From Microbispora sp. NBC_01189 (GTDB lineage Bacteria > Actinomycetota > Actinomycetes > Streptosporangiales > Streptosporangiaceae): a stretch of DNA of 64,000 bases. A program made the position numbers and the translations under genes. The stretch lies in NCBI RefSeq assembly GCF_036010665.1, contig NZ_CP108581.1, positions 441,501 to 505,500 of the forward strand, given 5' to 3'. Each line of letters opens with the position of its first letter. Positions within the stretch are counted from its first letter, which is position 1. This document shows positions 33,515-41,393 of this stretch, piece by piece. The notes beneath the pieces were generated by a model. It saw nothing but the letters and a program-made list of their open reading frames with translations, was not told where the DNA came from and did no database searches.

Positions 33515-34420
33515 ATGGCCAACGGGTGCGAGCACCCCGCCGCCTGCCACACGGGAGACGCTCCCGTCCTGGCGAGCGCGACCAAGAAGGGCCGGTTCTG
33601 GCTGCTCATAGAGCACGCGGGGCCCTGGGCCGCGGAGATCGAGGAGTCCCGGCTGCCGGACGACGTGCGCACGCTGGTCGCCCGCGCGCGCACGCTCGGC
33701 ATCCGGCCGCAGCTTATCCGCCGCCCCGGCCGCCGGGAGGCCCGGGGCGGCCGGTTGCACGTCTACCTGGCCGCCGCCGCGGTGGACGACCCGTGGCTCG
33801 CGGAGGCCTTCCCGGAGCGCCCGGACGATCTTGACCTGCGGTCTCTCGTGCACGGAGTGGTTCCGGAGTCCTGCATACTGGTGAACGAGCCGATGTTCCT
33901 GGTCTGCACCCACGGCAGGCACAACGCCTGCTGTGCTCGGCTCGGACTGCCGCTGGCCCGGTTCCTCAGCGAGAACCTGCCCGGCGAAGTGTGGGAAACC
34001 ACACATGTTGGTGGCGATCGATACGCCGCCAACCTCGTATGCTTGCCACACGGGCTTTACTACGGCAGCATGTCTCAGGCTGCTGCGATCGCGGCGGCAA
34101 ACGCGTACCGGCACGGCGAGGTCGTCCTCGACCGTTTCCGGGGACGCGCGGGTATCCCTGAGCCACTGCAGGCCGCCGAGCACTTCGTCCGGGCGCATAC
34201 GGGCGAGATCTCGGTCGGCGGGGTGGCCGTGGAATCCTCCCGGTCGGTCGGCGACTCCACCGTCTGCGTCGTGCACTGCACGACGGGGCGTGGGACGTCG
34301 CGATTCCGGGTCGTGGTCGAACCCACGGTGTTCTCGGCGCCGTGTGGGATGACCTGCGCCGACGGAATCCCGACCTACAGGTTGGCCGAACTGAGTCCGC
34401 TCATGCCGGTATCGACCTGA
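33515..34420 (+). CDS. Sucrase/ferredoxin-like (thioredoxin-fold [2Fe-2S]) protein
   Basis: 301 residues of the sucrase/ferredoxin-like family. Conserved elements are the N-terminal CEHPAAC, the cluster segment LVCTHGRHNACCARLGLPLA (Cys and His), THVGGDRYAANLVCLPHGLY with YG following, and a C-terminal beta domain. Family members bind a [2Fe-2S] cluster in a thioredoxin fold. In several actinobacteria they sit with siderophore genes. The iron box directly upstream says expression rises in iron starvation, so roles in ferric-siderophore reduction or iron sparing are plausible inferences. The ATG at 33515 follows GGAGGGACGG. Confidence 0.88.
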   Translation: MANGCEHPAACHTGDAPVLASATKKGRFWLLIEHAGPWAAEIEESRLPDDVRTLVARARTLGIRPQLIRRPGRREARGGRLHVYLAAAAVDDPWLAEAFPERPDDLDLRSLVHGVVPESCILVNEPMFLVCTHGRHNACCARLGLPLARFLSENLPGEVWETTHVGGDRYAANLVCLPHGLYYGSMSQAAAIAAANAYRHGEVVLDRFRGRAGIPEPLQAAEHFVRAHTGEISVGGVAVESSRSVGDSTVCVVHCTTGRGTSRFRVVVEPTVFSAPCGMTCADGIPTYRLAELSPLMPVST

Positions 34421-34535
34421 GGGCTTCGCGAGAAGCCGGGAACACCACGGCTCATCCCGGCGTTGGCACAAGGGATGCCACAAGCGTCCAAAGCGGCATA
34501 AACACTGAAATACCTCTCACCAAAGGTGGTTTCTC

Positions 34536-34850
34536 ATGTCTCAGGTACGTCGGCAGCTCGCCCGCCCGCGCCCCAGCTGGGGTTGGCAGGATGATGCCGC
34601 GTGCCGGGGAGAGGACCTGGTGCTGTTCTTCGGTCCTGACGGCGAGCGTCAGCCCGAGCGCGACATCCGGGAGCGCAAGGCCAAGGCCATCTGCGCTCAG
34701 TGTCCTGTGCGCGCGGAGTGCCTCGACTACGCGCTCTCGCGGCCCGAGAAGTACGGCACCTGGGGCGGTCTCAACGAGGACGAGCGCGCTTCCGAGCGTC
34801 GCCGCCGTATGCGCCGCGCCGCCAGCGCCGGCATCAGCGCCGTCGCCTGA
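34536..34850 (+). CDS. WhiB-family transcriptional regulator
   Basis: 104 residues. The four Cys that bind a [4Fe-4S] cluster are at 23, 53, 56 and 62 (C-x29-C-x2-C-x5-C; ICAQCPVRAEC). The GTWGGLNEDERASERRRRMR block is the beta-turn and basic DNA-contact tail. WhiB proteins respond to redox or NO and usually act with the primary sigma factor. Spacing and the DER-SERR tail fit the WhiB1/WhiB2/WhiB4 side rather than WhiB7, but I cannot assign a paralogue. The 115-nt upstream gap presumably holds its own promoter. Confidence 0.95.
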   Translation: MSQVRRQLARPRPSWGWQDDAACRGEDLVLFFGPDGERQPERDIRERKAKAICAQCPVRAECLDYALSRPEKYGTWGGLNEDERASERRRRMRRAASAGISAVA

Positions 34851-34927
34851 GCGGATTTCCCTTCCCCGACACGCGTCACCACGGTTTCACCGCAACTCCA
34901 CAGCAGTTCCACCGCAGCCTCATCACC

Positions 34928-34949
34928 GTGTCACCACAGTGTCACCACA
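34928..34949. repeat. Two perfect 11-bp direct repeats
   Basis: GTGTCACCACA occurs twice in tandem, and related TCACC units lie just upstream from 34875. The array is in the 187-nt convergent gap between whiB and rsgA. No hairpin was noticed. Confidence 0.7.
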
Positions 34950-35037
34950 GGGCGTTCCACGTCCCGCTCCTGTCCCCCCGGACAGACGGCAGGCGTGAAA
35001 CGCCCTTCTGGTGTCCGGCCCCTGATCGCGTGGGCCG

Positions 35038-36165
35038 CTACGGGCGGCCTATACCGCGCATCTGCCGGTGGATCGCCTTCCACTTCCGGGTCTCCTCCGC
35101 GCGCAGCCGCGCGTCGGTGCGGCGCGCCATCCAGGCCGCCTCCCGCTGAAGCCGGCGCCAGCTCTCCAGCCGCCGCTCGGGCAGCTCGCCCGACTCCACC
35201 GCCGCGAGCACGGCGCAGCCCGGCTCCCGCTCGTGTCCGCAGTCGGAGAACCGGCAGCCGCCGGCCAGTTCGTCGATCTCGGCGAAGACCAGGTCCACGC
35301 CCTCGCTCGTCTCGTAGAGTCCCACCCGGCGGATGCCGGGGGTGTCGATGACGAGCCCGCCGCCGGGCAGCGGGATGAGCTGCCGGTGGACGGTCGTGTG
35401 CCGGCCCCGCCCGTCGGCGGCCCTGACCCGCTGGGTCTCCATCACCTCCGCGCCGGCGAGGGCGTTGACGAGCGTGGACTTGCCCGCGCCCGAGGGACCG
35501 AGGATCACCGCGGTGCCGGACGCGCCGAGATGGGACCGCACCAGGTCCACGCCGTCGCCGGTGAGCGAGCAGACCGGGTGGACCTCCACCCCGGGCACCG
35601 CCGCCTCGACGTCGGCGAGCAGGTCGCCGAGCACCCGGTCCTGCAGCTCGGCGAACAGGTCGGCCTTGGTGACGAGCACGACCGGCCGCGCGCCGCTCTC
35701 CCAGGCCAGCGCCACGAGACGCTCGATCCTGCCGAGATCGGCGAAGTCGTCGGCGTGCATGGACGGCTCGGCCACGAAGACCACGTCGACGTTCGCGGCC
35801 AGCACCTGCCCCTGGCCGTCGCCGGACAGGCCGCCGCGCGAGTCGCGGCTCACGCCGCCCCGGACGAAGGCCGTACGGCGGGGCAGCACCTCCGCCAGTT
35901 CGTGACGGCCCCCGTCTGACGAGGACAGGTCGAGGAGGGTGAGCGCGACCCAGTCCCCCACGCACGGGAGCGCGAGCGGGTCGGCCGCCGCGGCCCTCCG
36001 TACGCGGGCGGACAGGCGCGCGTGGCAGGTCCCGCCGGCGGCGACGACCTCGGCGGCGCCGCGGTCGACCCGCGCCACCCGGCCGGGCACGGCCCCGCCG
36101 GGCAGGTCGGGAAGCGACTCGGCGAGGTCGTCGTGCCAGCCGAGAAGCGAAAGATCGTACGACAT
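35038..36165 (-). CDS. rsgA: Ribosome small subunit-dependent GTPase A
   Basis: About 375 residues, a circularly permuted GTPase: an N-terminal OB fold (GRVARVDRGAAEVV, VGDWVALTLL), then G4 LVTKADLF before G1 LGPSGAGKSTLVNALAG and G3 DTPGIRR, and a C-terminal zinc knuckle CRFSDCGHEREPGCAV. RsgA aids late 30S maturation. The ATG at 36165 has AAGGGTG upstream; a GTG at 36177 is also in frame. A possible 17-codon ORF precedes it. The Cys-Cys-His-Cys zinc ligands are intact, so this looks functional. Confidence 0.93.
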   Translation of the reverse strand: MSYDLSLLGWHDDLAESLPDLPGGAVPGRVARVDRGAAEVVAAGGTCHARLSARVRRAAAADPLALPCVGDWVALTLLDLSSSDGGRHELAEVLPRRTAFVRGGVSRDSRGGLSGDGQGQVLAANVDVVFVAEPSMHADDFADLGRIERLVALAWESGARPVVLVTKADLFAELQDRVLGDLLADVEAAVPGVEVHPVCSLTGDGVDLVRSHLGASGTAVILGPSGAGKSTLVNALAGAEVMETQRVRAADGRGRHTTVHRQLIPLPGGGLVIDTPGIRRVGLYETSEGVDLVFAEIDELAGGCRFSDCGHEREPGCAVLAAVESGELPERRLESWRRLQREAAWMARRTDARLRAEETRKWKAIHRQMRGIGRP

Positions 36166-36211
36166 TGCTGTGAACACCCTTCGAGAAAACCGGGTGTCTC
36201 AGCGGAGAGGG

Positions 36212-36265
36212 TTATGCGGACACCCGGGAGATGACGGACGGCATGGTCGTCAGAAAGACCCGCAT
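36212..36265 (-). CDS. Putative 17-codon ORF (leader-type) before rsgA
   Basis: An ATG at 36265, placed 8 nt after a strong GGGGAGG, opens MRVFLTTMPSVISRVSA and stops at 36212, 47 nt before the rsgA ATG. The strong ribosome site on such a short frame is its main support. No amino acid is enriched, so the sense signal, if any, is unclear. Confidence 0.4.
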   Translation of the reverse strand: MRVFLTTMPSVISRVSA

Positions 36266-36417
36266 GGTCCTCACCTCCCCGGTGTGCGGCCGCCGGCGGC
36301 GGCCACCCTCATGACGCACGAGCGGCGTCGGATGCGGGAACGGTAGCAGCACCGCCACCGTCTCCCGCAACCCGTTTTTTCCAGTGTCCAAAAGGCAGTG
36401 GCCGGGAAAGGCGGTGG

Positions 36418-37677
36418 TCAGGACAGGCCGGGAGCCGGGAACCGGCCCGTCAGCTCGGTGACCTCGCCGTGCACCCGCGCGATGACGTCCTCCGCGTCGC
36501 CCTTGGCCACGGCGGTGACGACCTCGTCCATCCACGCGGCGATCTGCCGCATCTCGGCCTCGCCCATCCCGCGCGACGTGACCGACGGGGTGCCGATCCG
36601 GATGCCCGACGGGTCGAACGGCTTGCGCGGGTCGAACGGCACGGTGTTGTAGTTGGTCTCCAGGCCCGCCCGGTCGAGCGCCTGCGCCGCCGGCTTGCCC
36701 CCGACGCCCTTGGACGTGAGGTCCATCAGGATCAGGTGGTTGTCGGTGCCGCCGGAGACGAGGTCGAAGCCGCGGTTCAGCAGTTCGTCGGCGAGCGCCT
36801 GGGCGTTCCGCACGATCTGCGCGGCGTACGCCCTGAACTCCGGCCGGGCGGCCTCGTGCAGGGCGACGGCGATGGCGGCGGTGGTGTGGTTGTGCGGGCC
36901 GCCCTGGAGGCCGGGGAAGACGGCCTTGTTGAGCGCGGTGGCGACCTCGTCGGAGTTCGCCATGAGCATCGCGCCGCGCGGGCCGCGCAGGGTCTTGTGG
37001 GTGGTCGTGGAGATCACGTCCGCGTGCCCGACCGGCGAGGGGTGGGCGCCGCCCGCGACGAGGCCCGCGATGTGGGCGATGTCGGCCGCCAGCACGGCGC
37101 CGACCTCCCTGGCGATCTCGGCGAAGGCCGGGAAGTCGATCGTGCGCGGGATCGCGGTGCCGCCGCAGAAGATCAGCTTGGGCCGGTGCTCCAGCGCCAG
37201 GGCGCGCACCTCGTCCATGTCGATCCGGCCCGTGTCGCGGCGCACGCCGTACTTCACGGAGTTGAACCACTTGCCGGTGGCCGACACCGACCAGCCGTGG
37301 GTGAGGTGGCCGCCGAACGGCAGGCCCATGCCGAGCACGGTGTCGCCCGGGTTCAGGAACGCGAGGTAGACGGCGAGGTTCGCGGGCGAGCCCGAGTACG
37401 GCTGGACGTTGGCGTGGTTCACCCCGAAGACCGACTTCGCCCGCTCGACGGCCAGTGTCTCGATCTTGTCGATGACCTGCTGGCCCTCGTAGTAGCGCTT
37501 GCCCGGGTAGCCCTCGGAGTACTTGTTGGTGAGAACGGTCCCGGTCGCCTCCAGGACGGCCCTGGACACGTAGTTCTCGGACGCGATCAGCTTGACGGTG
37601 TCGGCCTGCCGCCGCTCCTCCGCCCTGATCAGTTCGGCGATCTCGGGATCGACGACGTCCAGCGAGTGCTCAGCCAT
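36418..37677 (-). CDS. glyA: Serine hydroxymethyltransferase
   Basis: 419 residues, full length. SENYVSRAVLEATGTVLTNK, YSEGYPGKRYYEGQQVID, the PLP-lysine segment STTTHKTLRGPRGAML and DNHLILMDL are the classic motifs. It interconverts serine and glycine and loads tetrahydrofolate with a one-carbon unit for purine and thymidylate synthesis. The ATG at 37677 is preceded by GAGGATTGCGCC and by a roughly 100-nt ZTP-type riboswitch, which should raise expression when 10-formyl-THF is short and ZMP/ZTP accumulates. Confidence 0.98.
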   Translation of the reverse strand: MAEHSLDVVDPEIAELIRAEERRQADTVKLIASENYVSRAVLEATGTVLTNKYSEGYPGKRYYEGQQVIDKIETLAVERAKSVFGVNHANVQPYSGSPANLAVYLAFLNPGDTVLGMGLPFGGHLTHGWSVSATGKWFNSVKYGVRRDTGRIDMDEVRALALEHRPKLIFCGGTAIPRTIDFPAFAEIAREVGAVLAADIAHIAGLVAGGAHPSPVGHADVISTTTHKTLRGPRGAMLMANSDEVATALNKAVFPGLQGGPHNHTTAAIAVALHEAARPEFRAYAAQIVRNAQALADELLNRGFDLVSGGTDNHLILMDLTSKGVGGKPAAQALDRAGLETNYNTVPFDPRKPFDPSGIRIGTPSVTSRGMGEAEMRQIAAWMDEVVTAVAKGDAEDVIARVHGEVTELTGRFPAPGLS

Positions 37678-37705
37678 GGCGCAATCCTCTTCCACGTCGA
37701 CAGCG

Positions 37706-37803
37706 GCGGCGACCCAGGCGCACGGCCTCCGCTGATTCGCTCCCCGGTGGTGCCCCACCTAGCGACGCTCCCCTGCCGGGCACGTCAGCGCCAGTCGCGA
37801 CCC
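37706..37803 (-). ncRNA. ZTP (pfl) riboswitch upstream of glyA
   Basis: On the reverse strand, CGACTGGCG (37797-37789), CCACCGGGGAGCGA (37750-37737) and GGCCGTGCGCCTGGG (37728-37714) occur in the order and near-exact sequence of the pfl/ZTP aptamer. The GGCG and CGCC segments are placed to make the conserved pseudoknot, and TCGC/GCGA closes helix P1. The P2 region is unusually long and holds a second GGGGAGCG. The RNA ends about 30 nt before the glyA start, so it may act on ribosome access. ZTP aptamers controlling glyA are known. Confidence 0.82.
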
Positions 37804-37883
37804 TCCCCACTTTATCGGGACGCGGCGGTTCCTCACTCCGTCGCGATCGGCAGGCCGGGAAACAGGCCGAACCCGCGGACCGA

Positions 37884-38852
37884 TCAGGCCTTGCCGGACT
37901 TGCGGTGATGATGCTCCTGCCGGGAGGCCCCGCCGAGCGGCCACAGCCGGTCGATCTCCGCGTTCAGGGTCGCCCCGATGAGCACGGCGAGCGCGGTGAT
38001 GTAGAGCCACAGCAGCACGGCGATGGGCGCCGCGAGCGAGCCGTAGATCGACAGCGGGGTGAACCAGGCGGCCAGCACCTCGCGCAGGAACGCCGCGCAC
38101 ACGATCCAGATCACCAGCGCGAGGACGGCCCCCGGCGTCTCGCGCCACCAGCGCGTGCGGTGCGGCACGCTCACGTGGTAGAGCAGCGTGAGCATCAGCA
38201 CCGAGCCGACGACGAGCACGGGCCAGTAGAGGATCGTCACCAGCGCGGCGTACCTGGGCAGGGCGTTGGACATGAGCGTGGGGCCGATCACCAGGACCGG
38301 CATGACCACCAGCCCCATCAGCAGCGCGGCGACATAGAGGCCGAACGACAGGACGCGGGTGCGGATGATCCCCCGGGTCTCCCCCAGCCCGTACGCGATG
38401 GAGATGAGGTCGACGTACACGAACAGGGCCCGCGAGCCCGACCACAGCGACAGCAGGAACCCGACGGAGATCAGCGAGACCTGGCCGCCGCTCAGCACGT
38501 CGGACAGCAGCGGCTGCACGACCCGCTCCACCGTGTTGTGCGTGAACAGCAGCTCGGACTGGTCCACGACCCAGCCCCTGATCTCGGCGACGGCGGCGTC
38601 GCCGAGCAGCCCGCTCAGGTGGCCCATGACCCCGAGCAGCCCCAGCACGAACGGCGGCAGCGACAACAGGGCGAAGAACGCCGCCTCGCCCGCCAGGCCG
38701 GTCACCCGGTAGTTGACCCCCGCCATCGTGGTCGCCTTGACCAGCGCCCAGATGTTCGTCTCGCGTACCCAGCTCAGGCGCGCGCGGGCGATCGCCATAC
38801 CCTTGCGCGTGATGCGCCGCGGCCTGCGCGCCCGCGCGTCCGTGGAGGTCAT
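37884..38852 (-). CDS. YihY/BrkB-family inner membrane protein
   Basis: About 322 residues with six predicted membrane helices and basic cytosolic ends. AGEAAFFALLSLPPFVLGLL is the YihY/BrkB first-helix motif, LWSGSRALFVYVDLISIAYG the second, and YGSLAAPIAVLLWLYITALA with GATLNAEIDRL the C-terminal signature. Physiological function of the family is not settled; early links to BrkB serum resistance and RNase BN are not reliable. The His-rich tail QEHHHRKSGKA might bind metal. The ATG at 38852 is preferred although no strong ribosome site precedes it. Confidence 0.9.
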   Translation of the reverse strand: MTSTDARARRPRRITRKGMAIARARLSWVRETNIWALVKATTMAGVNYRVTGLAGEAAFFALLSLPPFVLGLLGVMGHLSGLLGDAAVAEIRGWVVDQSELLFTHNTVERVVQPLLSDVLSGGQVSLISVGFLLSLWSGSRALFVYVDLISIAYGLGETRGIIRTRVLSFGLYVAALLMGLVVMPVLVIGPTLMSNALPRYAALVTILYWPVLVVGSVLMLTLLYHVSVPHRTRWWRETPGAVLALVIWIVCAAFLREVLAAWFTPLSIYGSLAAPIAVLLWLYITALAVLIGATLNAEIDRLWPLGGASRQEHHHRKSGKA

Positions 38853-38979
38853 GGCACCCAACCGCTCATGAGAACTGGGCTCTACCCGCCGGCGCGGCGA
38901 TTATCACGTGACCTGCGAGCGGATCGTCGCCGCCCAGAATAGGGGTCCCCACCCCCCGCGTCTCTCATCCGGGTCTGTT

Positions 38980-39023
38980 CGGGTGCCGTCCGGGTGCCGT
39001 CCGGGTGTCATGCGGGTGTCATG
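38980..39023. repeat. 11-bp phased tandem repeat, four copies
   Basis: CGGGTGCCGTC twice then CGGGTGTCATG twice, in perfect 11-bp register, inside the divergent region between the YihY gene and the small Cys-rich gene and ending 19 nt before the latter's ATG. An 11-bp period puts all copies on one face of DNA. Confidence 0.85.
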
Positions 39024-39042
39024 GGAGGGGAACACTGAAGAC

Positions 39043-39177
39043 ATGATCTGCCGGGCGTGCGGGGAACACAGGCACGAGGAGTGCCGTGGCGGGTCCTGGT
39101 GTGACTGCCAGCACAAGGAGCCGTCCGAGCAGGACCGCGAGACGGAGTCGCCGGAGAACTGGGTCCGCAAGGGCTGA
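39043..39177 (+). CDS. Small Cys-rich protein, possible zinc-binding
   Basis: 44 residues, MICRACGEHRHEECRGGSWC then DCQHKEPSEQDR. The CRAC...H..EC and CDCQH groups give five Cys and three His in 25 residues, enough for one zinc site. Similar short proteins occur in actinobacteria without assigned function. The ATG at 39043 has GAAG 3 nt upstream and GGAGGGG at 39024-39030, a rather long 12-nt spacing. It is followed by the sulfite reductase leader region on the same strand. Confidence 0.6.
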   Translation: MICRACGEHRHEECRGGSWCDCQHKEPSEQDRETESPENWVRKG

Positions 39178-39199
39178 CAACCTGCTGTCATTATGCCGT

Positions 39200-39240
39200 T
39201 ACAATCCCGCATCCTGGACACGAACTTGGACATCCAGGAT
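39200..39240 (+). promoter_or_regulatory. Predicted sir promoter -10 and adjoining inverted repeat
   Basis: TACAAT at 39200-39205 is a near-consensus -10 box with only a weak -35 (CTGACA, 20-nt spacer). Immediately after it ATCCTGGA (39211-39218) and TCCAGGAT (39233-39240) form a perfect 8-bp inverted repeat that starts close to the expected transcription start. It could be an operator or the first RNA hairpin of the sir leader. Confidence 0.55.
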
Positions 39241-39261
39241 CTCAGAGGTATCGTTTGGGAC

Positions 39262-39345
39262 ATGCCAGCGGACCCGTTGCTCGTCGTGCGACGCCACGTC
39301 GATCTCCTGCGCGTCCGTAGCGCGATCTGTATCGACGCCGGCTGA
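39262..39345 (+). CDS. Actinobacterial sulfur-type leader peptide upstream of sir
   Basis: A 27-codon ORF from ATG 39262 to TGA 39345 encodes a peptide with VVRRHVDLLRVRSAIC, matching the HVDLLR-x-SA-x-C leader peptides found ahead of sulfur-assimilation genes in many actinomycetes. It has a single Cys, at residue 23. It ends 154 nt before the sulfite reductase ATG. Cysteine-dependent ribosome stalling on such leaders is a known mechanism in actinobacteria; here it is inferred from the motif and its position. Confidence 0.82.
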   Translation: MPADPLLVVRRHVDLLRVRSAICIDAG

Positions 39346-39499
39346 CCGTCGCCCTCCGTTATCCGGGCGCTCGGCCAGGCGTCGTTTCCTCATGCCCTCA
39401 CACTCGGCCGCGCATGCAGCCGGCGAGGTGAGAGGCCGCCTGCGCCGGTGTCCGCCGAAGACCGATCTCGACCCGAGCCTCGGAGAAGGACGTGTGCCC

Positions 39500-41182
39500 A
39501 TGAGCACCCCGGCCCGCCCGGCGAACCGCCACCACAGACGCCCGCGCGGCGAAGGTCAGTGGGCTCTCGGTTACCGTGAGCCACTGAACAAGAACGAGGA
39601 GAACAAGAAGAACGACGACGGGCTCAACGTCCGTCAGCGGATCATCGACATCTACTCGAAGGGCGGGTTCGACTCGATCGACCCCGCCGACCTGCGCGGC
39701 CGCTTCCGCTGGTTCGGTCTCTACACCCAGCGCAAGCCGGGCATCGACGGCGGCAAGACCGCGATCCTGCCGGACGAGGAGCTCGACGACCGCTACTTCA
39801 TGCTGCGGGTCCGCATCGACGGCGGGCAGCTGAGCCTGGAGCAGCTGCGCGCGATCGCCGACATCTCCAACGACTACGGCCGGGGCACCGCCGACGTCAC
39901 CGACCGGCAGAACATCCAGCTCCACTGGATCGAGATCGAGTCGGTCCCGGACATCTGGCGGCGGCTGGAGGCGGTCGGCCTGTCCACCATGGAGGCGTGC
40001 GGCGACACCCCCCGCGTCATCCTCGGCTGTCCCCTGGCCGGGATCGACGCCGGCGAGGTGATCGACGGCACGCCGCAGATCCACGAGATCTACGACCGGT
40101 ACATCGGCGAGAAAGCGTTCTCCAACCTGCCGCGTAAGTTCAAGACGGCGATCAGCGGCTGCACCGCCCACTGCACCGTCCACGAGATCAACGACGTGGC
40201 GTTCGTCGGCGTCGTGAACGAGCAGGGCGAGCCGGGCTTCGACGTCTGGGTCGGCGGCGGCCTGTCGACCAACCCGATGTTCGCCAAGCGGCTCGGCGTG
40301 TTCGTCCGGCCCGACCAGGTCCACGAGGTGTGGGCCGGGGTCTGCGGCGTCTTCCGCGACTACGGCTACCGCCGGCTGCGCCACCGGGCGCGGATCAAGT
40401 TCCTGGTCAGCGACTGGGGCGCGGAGAAGTTCCGCCAGATCCTGGAGACCGAGTACCTGAACCACGCCCTGCCCGACGGCCCGGCTCCGGAGGAGCCGCG
40501 CGGCGGGCGCCGCGACCACGTCGGGGTCCACCCCCAGCGGGACGGCAACTTCTACGTCGGCTTCGCCCCCCGGGTGGGCCGGCTGGACGGCGACACGCTG
40601 CACCGCATCGCCGGCATCGCCGAGCGGCACGGGTCCACCCGGGTCCGTACGACGGTCGAGCAGAAGATGGTGATCCTCGACGTCGCCCCCGACCGGGTGG
40701 AGTCGATCGTCGCCGAGCTGGAGGCCGCCGACCTCCAGGTCAACCCGTCCACGTTCCGCCGCCAGACGATGGCCTGCACCGGCATCGAGTACTGCAAGCT
40801 GGCGATCGTCGAGACCAAGGCCACCGCGTCGGCCCTCATCGACGAGCTGGAGCGGCGCCTGCCCGACTTCGCCGAGCCGCTGACGATCAACGTCAACGGC
40901 TGCCCGAACTCCTGCGCCCGCATCCAGGTGGCCGACATCGGCCTCAAGGGCCAGCTCGTGGTCAACGACGCGGGCGAGCAGGTCGAGGGCTTCCAGGTGC
41001 ACCTGGGCGGCTCGATCGGGCTCAACCCGGCCTTCGGCCGCAAGGTGCGCGGGCTCAAGGCCACGGCGGAGGAGCTGCCCGACTACGTCGAGCGGGTCGT
41101 CCGCAACTTCGAGAAGCAGCGGAACGAGGACGAGACCTTCGCCGCCTGGGTCCAGCGCGCCGACGAGACCGACCTCAAATGA
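39500..41182 (+). CDS. sir: Assimilatory ferredoxin-type sulfite reductase
   Basis: 560 residues, one polypeptide with the siroheme-[4Fe-4S] core duplicated as in NirA/SirA. Seen are TAISGCTAHCTVHEINDVAF, RRQTMACTGIEYCKLAIVET and NVNGCPNSCARIQVADIGLK, the last two giving the four cluster Cys. N-terminal GLYTQRKPGIDGGKT and DVTDRQNIQLHWIE are conserved. Product is sulfide from sulfite, with electrons from ferredoxin. The ATG at 39500 is preceded by AGAAGGA. A nitrite reductase cannot be wholly excluded, but the cysH and chelatase neighbours favour sulfite. Confidence 0.93.
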   Translation: MSTPARPANRHHRRPRGEGQWALGYREPLNKNEENKKNDDGLNVRQRIIDIYSKGGFDSIDPADLRGRFRWFGLYTQRKPGIDGGKTAILPDEELDDRYFMLRVRIDGGQLSLEQLRAIADISNDYGRGTADVTDRQNIQLHWIEIESVPDIWRRLEAVGLSTMEACGDTPRVILGCPLAGIDAGEVIDGTPQIHEIYDRYIGEKAFSNLPRKFKTAISGCTAHCTVHEINDVAFVGVVNEQGEPGFDVWVGGGLSTNPMFAKRLGVFVRPDQVHEVWAGVCGVFRDYGYRRLRHRARIKFLVSDWGAEKFRQILETEYLNHALPDGPAPEEPRGGRRDHVGVHPQRDGNFYVGFAPRVGRLDGDTLHRIAGIAERHGSTRVRTTVEQKMVILDVAPDRVESIVAELEAADLQVNPSTFRRQTMACTGIEYCKLAIVETKATASALIDELERRLPDFAEPLTINVNGCPNSCARIQVADIGLKGQLVVNDAGEQVEGFQVHLGGSIGLNPAFGRKVRGLKATAEELPDYVERVVRNFEKQRNEDETFAAWVQRADETDLK

Positions 41183-41331
41183 GCGAGCGGGCGGCGCCGT
41201 TCTACTGCCCGTACTGCGGCGACGAGGACCTGGAGCCCTACGTGACCGAGGAGGAGAGCCACGGATGGTACTGCCGGGCCTGCGCCCGTGCCTTCCGGGT
41301 GAAATTCCTCGGCCTCGGCGTGCGTTCGTGA
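41179..41331 (+). CDS. Small zinc-ribbon protein coupled to sir
   Basis: 50 residues, overlapping the sir stop by ATGA. FYCPYCGDEDLEPYVTEEES and GWYCRACARAFRVKFLGLG give a CPYC...CRAC zinc ribbon. Proteins like this are found next to actinobacterial sulfite reductases and may help assembly or electron delivery; no activity is known. Translational coupling to sir suggests stoichiometric production. Confidence 0.8.
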   Translation: MSERAAPFYCPYCGDEDLEPYVTEEESHGWYCRACARAFRVKFLGLGVRS

Positions 41332-41393
41332 TTGTCCGAAGGCTTCTCGTCCGATCATCCGATGAACCAGTGAACGACGTGTGAGGAGTAACG

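Noticed and set aside
36265-36417. Riboswitch or terminator between glyA and the short ORF before rsgA
   Set aside because: The sequence has A-rich and GC-rich patches but no stem long enough to call and no match to a riboswitch core that I could recognise.
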